A DNA stretch of 20,936 bases from Bacillota bacterium (GTDB lineage Bacteria > Bacillota > Clostridia > Christensenellales > SZUA-584), in contig JAEZIZ010000077.1 of assembly GCA_023415915.1 (NCBI GenBank), positions 1 to 20,936 of the forward strand, written 5' to 3'. A program made the position numbers and the translations under genes. How positions within the stretch are numbered: position 1 is the stretch's first letter; the number at the start of each line of letters is the position of its first letter. A model generated the notes under the pieces. That model searched no databases. It worked only from the letters and a program-made list of their open reading frames with translations, and was not told the origin of the DNA. Shown here piece after piece: positions 1-8,700 of the stretch.

Positions 1-272
1 CCTGATTTTCTCTCGATAGCCCGCACGGCGTCCTGCAGACGTCTGTTTTCCTATACCCTTTTTGAGCCATATGTTTTTTGTCCACCATACTTAATCTCGG
101 GGTTGACTTTTAATAGTTAGTCTTTCACATGTAATGCTGACGGTGATAAACAATAAAGTACTATATATAATATATATACAACAAATTGCCGGATATTGCA
201 AATCAGCTGAATATAAGAATATCATCCGAAAACACCAGAGTATGCTCTTTATGGCGCAATACAATTTAAACC
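1..272. other. Left flank without a supported gene
   Basis: No gene is supported here. The stretch becomes very A+T-rich around 150-182, where a run of alternating T and A contains a possible -10 box. A short minus-strand reading frame begins with ATG at 86-88 and stays open to the left edge. It would encode 29 residues, but no ribosome binding site precedes it and I do not recognise the protein, so it is not called. The + strand frame starting at base 1 is open for 39 codons to a stop at 118-120 and could be the tail of something, but it has no recognisable content. Confidence 0.5.
143..171 (+). promoter_or_regulatory. Possible distal sigma-A promoter upstream of sufC
   Basis: GTGATA at 143-148 (4 of 6 matches to TTGACA) lies 17 bases before a perfect TATAAT at 166-171. 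It would start a transcript near 178 with a leader of about 155 bases before sufC. The surrounding run of alternating A and T makes a chance -10 match easy, so this is weaker than the proximal promoter at 273-301. Confidence 0.3.
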
Positions 273-301
273 TTGCGAAAAGCATCGAATAATAATATAA
301 T
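273..301 (+). promoter_or_regulatory. Sigma-A promoter of the sufC-sufB operon
   Basis: TTGCGA at 273-278 (4 of 6 matches) and a perfect TATAAT at 296-301 are separated by exactly 17 bases. Transcription would begin near 308, giving a leader of about 26 bases with a GAGAGG ribosome binding site at 323-328 before the ATG at 334. No Rrf2/IscR-type operator was recognised. Confidence 0.6.
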
Positions 302-333
302 GCGGAAAAACGGATCGGGAACGAGAGGTAAAT

Positions 334-1071
334 ATGCTTGAGCTTAAAGACATAGGGCTTGTCGCGGAAAACGGCCATGTCATTTTAAAGGACGTAAACC
401 TGGCGCTTGATAATAAGAAGATATACGCGCTCACCGGCCCCAACGGAAGCGGCAAATCCTCGCTTGCGAACGTGATAATGGGCATAGTTCGTCCCACCAG
501 CGGCAGTATATTGCTCGACGGAAGGGATATAACAGACGTCGATATAACGGAAAGGGCGCGCCTCGGCATAGGATACGCGTTCCAGAACCCGCCCAGATTC
601 AAGGGTATAAAGGTAAAAGACATGATTGCGCTTGCCTCTCCCGAAAGGAAAGGCTCCGCCTGCGACATACTTTATAACGTTGGGCTCTGTTCGCGCGATT
701 ATATGGGGCGCGATATGGACGCTACGCTCTCGGGCGGCGAGATGAAGAGGATAGAGATAGCCACCGTGCTCGCGCGTGATTTGCGCGTCGCGATATTCGA
801 CGAGCCGGAGGCGGGCATAGACCTGTGGAGCTTCCAAAAGCTTGCCGAGACGTTCATAGACATGAATGTTAAGACGGACACCACGATATTAATTATCTCG
901 CACCAGGAGAGGATATTGAGCCTCGCGGACGAGATAATACTCATAAAGAATGGCGAAGTGCAAAAGAACATACCAAAAGACAGGATTTTAAAGAGAAGCT
1001 CGGCCGATCAATGCCTGTGCAGGTCTAATTGTGAAAGGACGGATTACGTTGATGCTGAATGCGCTAGATAA
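334..1071 (+). CDS. sufC: SufC-type ABC ATPase of a minimal SUF (SmsCB) system
   Basis: This is a 245-residue soluble ABC ATPase that would act in the cytoplasm with SufB to build Fe-S clusters. Visible motifs are Walker A GPNGSGKS at residues 35-42, the Q-loop in AFQNPP, the signature LSGGE at 132-136, Walker B VAIFDEPEAGID at 152-163 and the H-loop His190. The QNPP and signature-Walker B context fits SufC better than transporter ATPases, and the partner sufB starts inside the end of this gene. GAGAGG at 323-328 supports the ATG. The last 20 residues carry four cysteines (227, 229, 233, 243), a tail that I do not associate with classical SufC. There is no sufD, sufS, sufU or sufE nearby. Confidence 0.93.
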   Translation: MLELKDIGLVAENGHVILKDVNLALDNKKIYALTGPNGSGKSSLANVIMGIVRPTSGSILLDGRDITDVDITERARLGIGYAFQNPPRFKGIKVKDMIALASPERKGSACDILYNVGLCSRDYMGRDMDATLSGGEMKRIEIATVLARDLRVAIFDEPEAGIDLWSFQKLAETFIDMNVKTDTTILIISHQERILSLADEIILIKNGEVQKNIPKDRILKRSSADQCLCRSNCERTDYVDAECAR

Positions 1072-1969
1072 GCTGATGCTTGAAAAGGTAGCCGGGCTGC
1101 ATGATATACCCAAAGGCGCCTATAACATACGAAGGAACGGGAAGGGTATCGACAGAAACACCACCGCGAACATAGATATTGTTACGAAAACCGACCGGCC
1201 GGGCATAGATATTATCGTAAAGCCCAACACAAAAGGCGAAAGCGTGCATATACCCGTCATACTCACGGAGGAGGGAATAAACGACCTCGTATACAATACG
1301 TTTGAGATAGGCGAAAACTCGGACGTGCTTGTGGTCGCGGGCTGCGGCATACACAACGGCGGTGACAAACTCTCACAGCACGACGGCATACACGAATTTT
1401 TCATACGCAAAGGCGCAAAGTTCAAGTACGTCGAGAAGCATTACGGGGAAGGCGCGGAAGGGAAAAAGGTGCTCAACCCGAAAACTATAATATACGCCGA
1501 GGAGGACACGGCAATAGAGCTTGAACTCGTGCAGATAAGAGGCGTGGACAGCACTAAAAGGGATACTGAAATAAAGCTTTCTGCGGGTTCCAAGCTCGTA
1601 ATAACCGAACGGCTGCTTACCGATATGGAGCAGACGGCCGGGTCGGGGATAACAATAGAGCTTGCCGGCGCGGGTTCGTCCGCACAGGTGATATCCCGCT
1701 CAGTCGCGCGGGGGTACTCAAGGCAGTCATTCTATTTCGATCTTATAGGGCGCAGCAGCTGCAGGGGGCACATACAGTGCGACGCCATTATAATGGACAA
1801 TGCTAATGTGACCTCGACGCCTAAGATTTCGGCGCTTCATCAGGACGCGGTGCTTATACACGAAGCCGCTATAGGAAGGCTTGAGTCGCAGCAGCTTATC
1901 AAGCTTAAAACGCTGGGGCTTTCCGAGAAGCAGGCTGAAGATGAGATATTAAAAGGTTTCTTAAGATAG
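1052..1969 (+). CDS. sufB: Short SufB/SufD-family scaffold protein
   Basis: About 305 residues, far shorter than classical SufB (about 470-490). It appears to be mainly the beta-helical core plus the conserved C-terminal helical part: a TPKI..LHQDAVLIHEAAIG stretch matches the SufB/SufD signature around its conserved His, followed by LGLSEKQAEDEILKGF. Length and pairing with SufC fit the two-component SmsCB type of SUF system of archaea and anaerobic bacteria. I choose ATG 1052 over GTG 1031: AAGGA at 1035-1039 and GGA at 1041-1043 lie suitably upstream. The gene overlaps the last 20 bases of sufC, so translation is probably coupled. Cysteines in the GCGIHNGG and SSCRGHIQCDA segments are candidate cluster or sulfur ligands (inference). 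Confidence 0.88.
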   Translation: MLNALDKLMLEKVAGLHDIPKGAYNIRRNGKGIDRNTTANIDIVTKTDRPGIDIIVKPNTKGESVHIPVILTEEGINDLVYNTFEIGENSDVLVVAGCGIHNGGDKLSQHDGIHEFFIRKGAKFKYVEKHYGEGAEGKKVLNPKTIIYAEEDTAIELELVQIRGVDSTKRDTEIKLSAGSKLVITERLLTDMEQTAGSGITIELAGAGSSAQVISRSVARGYSRQSFYFDLIGRSSCRGHIQCDAIIMDNANVTSTPKISALHQDAVLIHEAAIGRLESQQLIKLKTLGLSEKQAEDEILKGFLR

Positions 1970-2020
1970 CAGGAGTGAACAGCCCGTATACTGCTGAAAA
2001 CCTTGGCCAATGCTGCTTCG

Positions 2021-2058
2021 TATTGCGCGGGTCACGGTATGTATACCCACGGGCAATA
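2021..2058 (+). terminator. Imperfect hairpin downstream of sufB, weak terminator candidate
   Basis: TATTGC at 2021-2026 pairs with GCAATA at 2053-2058. Inside it, GGTAT at 2036-2040 and ATACC at 2043-2047 form a second nested inverted repeat. The next T-rich segment (around 2080-2086) is more than 20 bases away, so a factor-independent terminator is not convincing. It could instead be an mRNA 3' end structure. The rest of 1970-2168 shows nothing else that I can support. Confidence 0.3.
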
Positions 2059-2168
2059 GGCTGATTGTATATAAAAATTATTTTTAGGTGAACTAAAATC
2101 CGATACAAACGTTAATAAAATTAAGGGATAATAAACGATAAAGCACTAAAAAAAGATTTTCTTAAAGT

Positions 2169-2197
2169 TTGTATTTTGCTTTTTTTTAAGTTATACT
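2169..2197 (+). promoter_or_regulatory. Promoter of the KTSC-domain gene
   Basis: TTGTAT at 2169-2174 and TATACT at 2192-2197 (5 of 6 matches) are 17 bases apart. Transcription would start near 2204, about 47 bases before the ATG at 2251. The spacer contains a run of T residues. Confidence 0.5.
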
Positions 2198-2250
2198 GAT
2201 AAAGCAATGTTTCGTCAGATTTTGCAACGCTACAGGAGGCAATATAATTT

Positions 2251-2466
2251 ATGCAGCTAATGTTTTCCAGAAAAATCGTCGATTTGGATTATGACGCGGA
2301 TAGCGGGGTATTAAGGATAAAGTTCCACGACGGCATATCAAGAAGATATTATGATGTACCGCCGAAGATATATGAAGACTTGAAGAACTCCTCCGACCGT
2401 AACAAGTACTATCATAACGTCATAGACGGTCATTTCCGTATCGACGGCAAGCTTAAAGGCGCCTGA
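2251..2466 (+). CDS. Small KTSC-domain protein
   Basis: A 71-residue protein that is essentially one KTSC domain, a small fold related to the C-terminal part of some lysyl-tRNA synthetases. Family-like features are an N-terminal hydrophobic-D-Y-D segment (VDLDYDADSGVLRIKF), a G..RRYYDVPPKIYEDL core and a closing NVIDGHFRI strand. Function is unknown; nucleic-acid binding has been suggested for the family. An AGGAGG site at 2234-2239 precedes the ATG by 11 bases. The gene has its own promoter candidate (2169-2197) and terminator (2515-2545), so it looks monocistronic. Confidence 0.75.
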   Translation: MQLMFSRKIVDLDYDADSGVLRIKFHDGISRRYYDVPPKIYEDLKNSSDRNKYYHNVIDGHFRIDGKLKGA

Positions 2467-2514
2467 TAAGCGGGCGTTATTAACGAAAAAGCTTCATATT
2501 ATAACATTTCTCAA

Positions 2515-2545
2515 ACAGGCTTGGCAATCTAAGCCTTTTTTATTT
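2515..2545 (+). terminator. Rho-independent terminator after the KTSC gene
   Basis: AGGCTT at 2517-2522 pairs perfectly with AAGCCT at 2531-2536 across an 8-base loop and runs straight into a T tract (2536-2541, then T-rich to 2545). It sits about 50 bases past the stop codon at 2466. Confidence 0.75.
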
Positions 2546-2587
2546 ACATTTTGCATTAAAATCAAAAACATAAAATATAAAAACTAT

Positions 2588-2616
2588 TTGTTATAGTCGA
2601 CAATTTATGATAAGAT
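2588..2616 (+). promoter_or_regulatory. Possible promoter of the giant surface-protein gene
   Basis: TTGTTA at 2588-2593 and TAAGAT at 2611-2616 are 17 bases apart. An overlapping GATAAT at 2614-2619 is a better -10 but sits 20 bases away. The leader would be about 80 bases. The matches are only moderate. Confidence 0.33.
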
Positions 2617-2694
2617 AATGCAAAAATAAACATTTAATGAAAACCATCAGTACATTTACAATATTTCTACACACCATATTTATACCCGGTTTCC

Positions 2695-2699
2695 GGAGG
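2695..2699 (+). promoter_or_regulatory. Ribosome binding site that sets the surface-protein start
   Basis: GGAGG lies 6 bases before ATG 2706, directly ahead of a textbook signal peptide (MIKKSISLIVV...). The frame is open upstream to an ATG at 2637, but that would add 23 unlikely residues before the signal peptide and has no such site. Confidence 0.85.
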
Positions 2700-2705
2700 C
2701 AAGAT

Positions 2706-5700
2706 ATGATTAAAAAGTCAATATCGCTTATAGTTGTCGCCGCAGTTTTGATTTCGCTTTTCCCCGTGCCGGCGTTCGCGGCGGGAGGGACGATAAACGC
2801 CGACGGTACGTATGATATCGGAAGCTATGGCAATGACTCCGTTATTACTATAGAAGAAGGGCTTACCGTAACGCTTACAAACACCGGCGGCCTCACACTC
2901 ACAAACGTGCAGATAAACTGCGGCTACGGCACCAATCTTACGATTGACGGCATTAAGATAGACAACAGCGCATATGACGGGGCTTGCGCGCTGTCTTTTA
3001 CACAATACAGTAACAAGCTCATATTAATGGGCGATTCGTATATAAAGAGCGGCAGTAATATGCCGGGGATATTTGTGGGAACCGGCACAACTCTTGAAAT
3101 ATCAGGGACAGGGTCAATAGATGTAACTGGAGGTCAAAAAGCCGCAGGCATAGGAGGCAGGAGCAGTGGCGGAGCTGGTAATATATCAATAACCGGAGGT
3201 ACGATATCGGCAACCGGCGGGTATGTTGAAGAAGGCGGCAGTGGCGCAGGTATTGGCGGCGGATGGTACGGCGGAGGAGGCCAGATCACTATATTTGATG
3301 GAAGTATACATGCTGTTGGTGGAAAAGGAGCTGCTTGTATAGGCGGAGGTTCCAACGCTTACGGCGGAACTATAATAATAGAAGGTGGAATAGTTGAGGC
3401 TATAGCCGAAGAGTTTTCAACAGGGATTGGAGCTGGACACAACTTAAGCGGCGATATACTAATAAAAGGCGGAACTGTAACTGCTTCGGGCGCAGGGGAA
3501 TATCCAGGGATTGGGGCTTGTGGCAATTTTACCATCACTATTGAAGGTGGGATGGTAACGTCAACAGGCGGGGCAAGCTCAGCAGGAATAGGAGGCGGGT
3601 ACTCCAGTACAAGAGGACATGTTAGTATCTTAGGAGGTGTCGTTAACGCATTCGGAGGAGAAGGCGGCGGTGCCGGAATAGGAACTGGGGCTGATAGTAT
3701 AGGTGGTCAAGTATCAATATCCGGAGGTAAAATCACAGCAATAGGGGGAGATAGGTTTGCTGATGATCCCGCTTCGCACGGCGGTGCAGGTATTGGAGGA
3801 GGAGAAGGTAGTTCAGGCTGCACAGTTTCAATACATAATGGTACAGTTTTTGCCCAAATGGGAGAAAACGGACAATTTGATATAGGGGATGCTCAAAACA
3901 GCTCCGATGGAACGTTATTAATACAAGGCAATAATACAGTTGTATTTTTGAAGAATGGTTCATCGGTGCCTCCTGTAACTACAACACATGCACTTTATAC
4001 AACAAATACTGTAACAAAAAATAAAGCTTTCGGTCTTACTATACCTGAATCATGGTGCGCACCTGTTTACGCTTATCTTAATAGCTTAAGTGTATTTGAA
4101 CTTAAATACGATCTTAACGAGGGGATAGGTACTGTGCCTGAAACGGTGAGACAGATTGAAAATTCGACAATTGAAGTTGCAAATGGTACAGGACTTATTA
4201 AAGGAACAGAAAGCTTTATTCAGTGGAACACACAGCCGGATGGGTCTGGCACGGATTATTTCCCCGGCGATTCGTTTGAGTTTACCGGGGACGCAACATT
4301 GTACGCGATATACAAAACCCCGCCCAACGTTGAGAGCGTAACGCTGGATAAGCAGTCGGCAACGCTGAACAGAGGCGAAAGCATTTTACTGACGGCAGAC
4401 GTTAAGCCTTCTGACGCGGTATATTCCATAGCATGGACAAGCTCGGACGAGAACGTGGCTGCGGTAAACAGCAGCGGGCTCGTAACCGCGGTAGGAGGCG
4501 GCGACGCGGTAATAACCGCTACGGCAGGCGGCTTATCTGCAAGCTGTGAGATTCACGTGTATTTTAACGTAACTTTCGATGCGCAGAACTGTACGGAAAA
4601 TGTGATCGTCGGGGTCGTTAAAAACAGCGCCGTTTCCAAGCCCCAAGACCCCGTAAAGGATGGCTATACATTCAGCGGCTGGTACACCGAACAAGGCTGC
4701 GTGAGCGAATGGGATTTTGACGAAGCCGTAACAAGCGACATGACGCTGTACGCAGGATGGACGCCGGAAGATTGCCCGTTTGCAGGCAGGGGAACGGAAA
4801 CAAGCCCATACCTTATAACAAGCGCGGGCGAACTTGCGCAGCTTGCAGCTCTCGTCAACTCAGGCAACGCGGATTATAACAGCGGGTGTTATTTACAGAC
4901 GCAGAATATTGACCTGTCGGTATACCCGAACTGGACGCCTATAGGAGCGCCGGGCAAGCCGTTTTCCGGCACATATGACGGTAACGGGAAAAGTATTGCG
5001 GATATAAATATTGATATCGACTATCCAAAAGAGACGGTTTATCTGGGGCTTTTCGGATATACAACAGGGACTACGATAAAGAACATTAAGCTTGAAGGCG
5101 GGAACATAAGCGTCAGCAGCAATACAGGCGCCAAAGTCGGGAGCCTTGCAGCGTATGTCGGCTCAGGCTGTTTGATAGAAAACTGCAGCAGCTTGGTAGA
5201 TATCTACACGTTTAGCAAATCTGTTATATGTGTAGGCGGAATCGTCGGGCATGCGTCAAACAACAGCGATGAAACATGCATAATAAAGAATTGTGTGAAT
5301 TCAGGCACGATATATGGGGACTCGTCAAGCAGCGCAAATGTGGGCGGTATAATAGGCAATATGGAATATGGAGTCAGCGTAAGCCGCTGTGCTAACAACG
5401 GAAACATTACTGCCATGCCCATTCCAACTGTAGGGGGAATAGCGGGAAAAGCAAACGGGTTTGACCGAAGCCTATGTATAAGTCAATGCTATAATACCGG
5501 GGACGTGCACGCGGGCTTCACGGTTTCTAATGGATATTTGGGAGGCATTGCCGGATTTATCTGCGATACTGAAATAACGAACTGCTTTAATGCGGGAAAG
5601 ATAAGTGAAATGCTTACCGCTAATGCACCTGCAGTTGGCGGTATCGCAGGTTATGCGTCAGGAGACTCCGGCATTAATAAATGCTACAACGTTGGCGAAA

Positions 5701-8700
5701 TAATAAGCAGGCAAACATACGGCGGAAGCATTGCGGGTTACATACCCGAGACGGCAGCTGAGATAGCTGAGATAAACGATTGCTATTATGCGGATACATT
5801 TGAAGACTATATTGGCATCGGTTACGGAAAAACATATACGGCGTATAAAAAGACGATTGACGAGCTAAAACAGCAGGCGACGTACATTGGTTATGATTTT
5901 GAAACGATATGGACGTTTGCTGCCGGGTATGACTTCCCGCAGCTAATTGGCAACCCGTTTTCCGTACTGCAGCATGACGTTGTGCTGACAGCCGACAGCG
6001 AAATGGGCATTGCACAAGGCTCGGGGGCATACAAGCTTTTTGAAACCGTAACGATTACGGCTTTTGCAAACGAGCATTACTCGTTTAAAAACTGGGAGGT
6101 TGATTCAGGTGAAGTTATATTGGACGATGCCTTAAGCCCGACAGCGACGTTTGTTATGCCCAACTATGACGTAGCGATAAGCGCCGTATTTGAAAAGAAA
6201 AAATATAAACTGACCATACAGTGCGACGAAAAAGGATACGAGTATGAAGAGGCGCATGCCTGGGGAGAAACCGTCAGCATCAGTGGAATGGCAAAAAACG
6301 GGTACCAGTTCATGCGCTGGGAGGTGATATCGGGCGACGTCGAATTATCAGACGAATTTGACAAGTTCGCCGAGATAACTATGCCGAAGTCGGATGTTGT
6401 AATAAAAGCCGTATTCGACGTAAACCCGACGGGCTATGAATACACAAGAACGGATAAGAAAGTAACAATAACGAAGTATACAGGTACCGATAGCAATATA
6501 ATAATACCCCGCAAGATAGACGGTTATACCGTAACGGCGATAGGCGAAGGAGCGTTCAGCAACAAAACTGTGCTGACAAGCGTCGAAGTGCCCGACACTA
6601 TAACCAGCATCGGCATCTACGCCTTTTCAGGATGTACGAAATTAGAAAATATAAAATTGGGAAACAGCATTAAAAGTATTGAACAATCAGCTTTTTCGAA
6701 TTGCGAAAATCTAACTGGTATTTCGATTCCCGACTCGGTTAAAAGTATAGGGTACAGCAGCTTCAGTGATTGTATAAGTCTTGCAGATGTTGTCTTGGGA
6801 AGAAGCCTTGAAAGCATCGGCGCTGCAGCATTTGATGGATGCAGCAGTTTAACCGAGATTATAATTCCTGATTGTGTAGTGAGTTTAGAGTATTATTGCT
6901 TCAGAGCATGCAGCAAGCTGGCAAGCGTGACAATAGGCGCAGGCGTAGAAAATATCGCCGAAAATACTTTCTACGAATGTACATCAATTAAAAGTTATTA
7001 TGCAAGCCCACAAAACCAACATTATAAAAGTGTAGATGGTGTTTTATATGACAAAGATTTAAAAACGTTGGTGCAATATCCCAGCGGAAAAATGGGGACA
7101 TATTCCATATTAGATGGCGTGACATCAATTCGCAGTCGCGCATTTCAAAACTCTGTATTTCTAACAGGGATTAGTATCCCCGAAACTGTAAACAATATAG
7201 GCGATTACGCGTTTCATACATGCAGTAGCCTTACATATGTTTCTCTGCCAGATTCGCTGACCGTTATAAGCACAGGGGCGTTTGGGTGCTGTACTAACCT
7301 TTTAGAGGTGCGCTTTGGTGGGCACGTTACAACAATTAGTGATAAAGCATTTTTCAGGTGTGAGAACCTGAAAGAGATTGACATACCGGAAACGGTATCA
7401 AGAATCGGTGATGGAGCATTTGTGGAGTGCTGGGATCTGGAGCGTATATATTTCTGGGGCGATATGCCTGTTCTGGGAACATATCCGAACAATAATGTGT
7501 TTATTTACACGGATGTATATTATCATATTGACCATGCAGGTAGTTGGGGAAAGTTAGCAACATACGGCAGATTCAATAAACATATGTTTTGTTTGCTGAC
7601 GCTTGATTTAAAAGACGGCAGTATTCCCGTAACCTATAGAGCGCGTTTGAACGCATTAAGGCTACCCGTGCCGACTGCCCCGGTAAGGGATCACAATACA
7701 TTCGAGTACTGGTGCGCCGACGCGGCATGCACCACGTCTTGGGATTTTGGTACTGCTGTAACCGGAGATATTACGCTGTACGCTAAATGGAAGCCTATGA
7801 GTTACACCGTAAAGTTCGACGCACGCAACGGTAATCCGGTAAATACTCAAACAATCATATACGGTTCAAACGTGACGGCGGCTCCTGTACCTGAAAGGCC
7901 GTACTACGTGTTTTTAGGGTGGTATCCCACGCCAGCTTGCGATACGTCTCCGGTCGGGTTCCCCCTTTCCATAATGGGCAACGTTACATTGTACGCCGGG
8001 TGGAGACCGCAAATCTATAATATCCATTACGATCTGGACGGCGGGAAAACATCCTCCGATAACCCGTCGTCATATATGGTGGAGAGCTCAACCTTCACGC
8101 TGCGCAACCCTTCAAGGGCAGGTTATACGTTTTTGGGCTGGACGGGCACTGACTTAGCGCAGCCCACGACAAGCGTGACCGTGTATAAAGGTTCGGCGGG
8201 GGATAGGTGGTATACCGCACGCTGGAAGGTGAACGAGTATACCATAACATTTAATTCAAAAGAAGGCAGCGCCGTACCGCCCGTTATCGCGGCGTATGGT
8301 TCCCTGATACCCGAGCCGCCCCAGCCAAGCAGGCAGGGGTACGCGTTCGCCGGCTGGTACAAGGACAGCTCGTGCAAAACAAGGTGGAACTTCGGCACGG
8401 ATGTTGTTACGGGTAACGATACGCTGTATGCGAAATGGCAGCCGTACTCGAACTATCTCGATGACGTAATGCTTTCCGCGGGAACGCTTATGAAGCCGTT
8501 TTCCAAGAGCGCTGTCCGCTACAATATCACGCTCGGGGAACACGAGAGCGGCATCACAATAACGCCGATTAAAGAATACGACGGCGCAGTGATGAAGATA
8601 AATAACGCCGTAAGGGACAGCTATTTTGTAAGCCTTGCCAGCGGCAAGTCGGCGACCGTGAAAGTAGCGGTCAGTTACAACAGAAAGACGAAGACTTACG

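Noticed and set aside
1..88. Possible 5' end of a minus-strand gene leaving the left edge (29 codons from ATG 88)
   Set aside because: It has no ribosome binding site and no recognisable sequence, and it is too short to judge at the window edge.
103..135. TTGACT with TGTAAT as a promoter
   Set aside because: The spacing is 21 bases, too long for sigma-A; better spaced pairs lie downstream.
1031..1051. GTG start of sufB at 1031
   Set aside because: ATG 1052 has suitably spaced purine-rich sites upstream and gives the expected N terminus.
2637..2705. Longer start for the giant surface protein at ATG 2637
   Set aside because: GGAGG at 2695-2699 and a complete signal peptide point to ATG 2706; the extra residues would precede the signal peptide.
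3134..3355. Proline-rich minus-strand frame opposite the beta-helix repeats
   Set aside because: The proline runs are simply the complement of the glycine codons of the + strand repeats.
3100..3820. Spaced repeats considered as a CRISPR-like array
   Set aside because: Units are degenerate, in frame and encode the Gly-rich beta-helix motif; there are no identical direct repeats with unique spacers.
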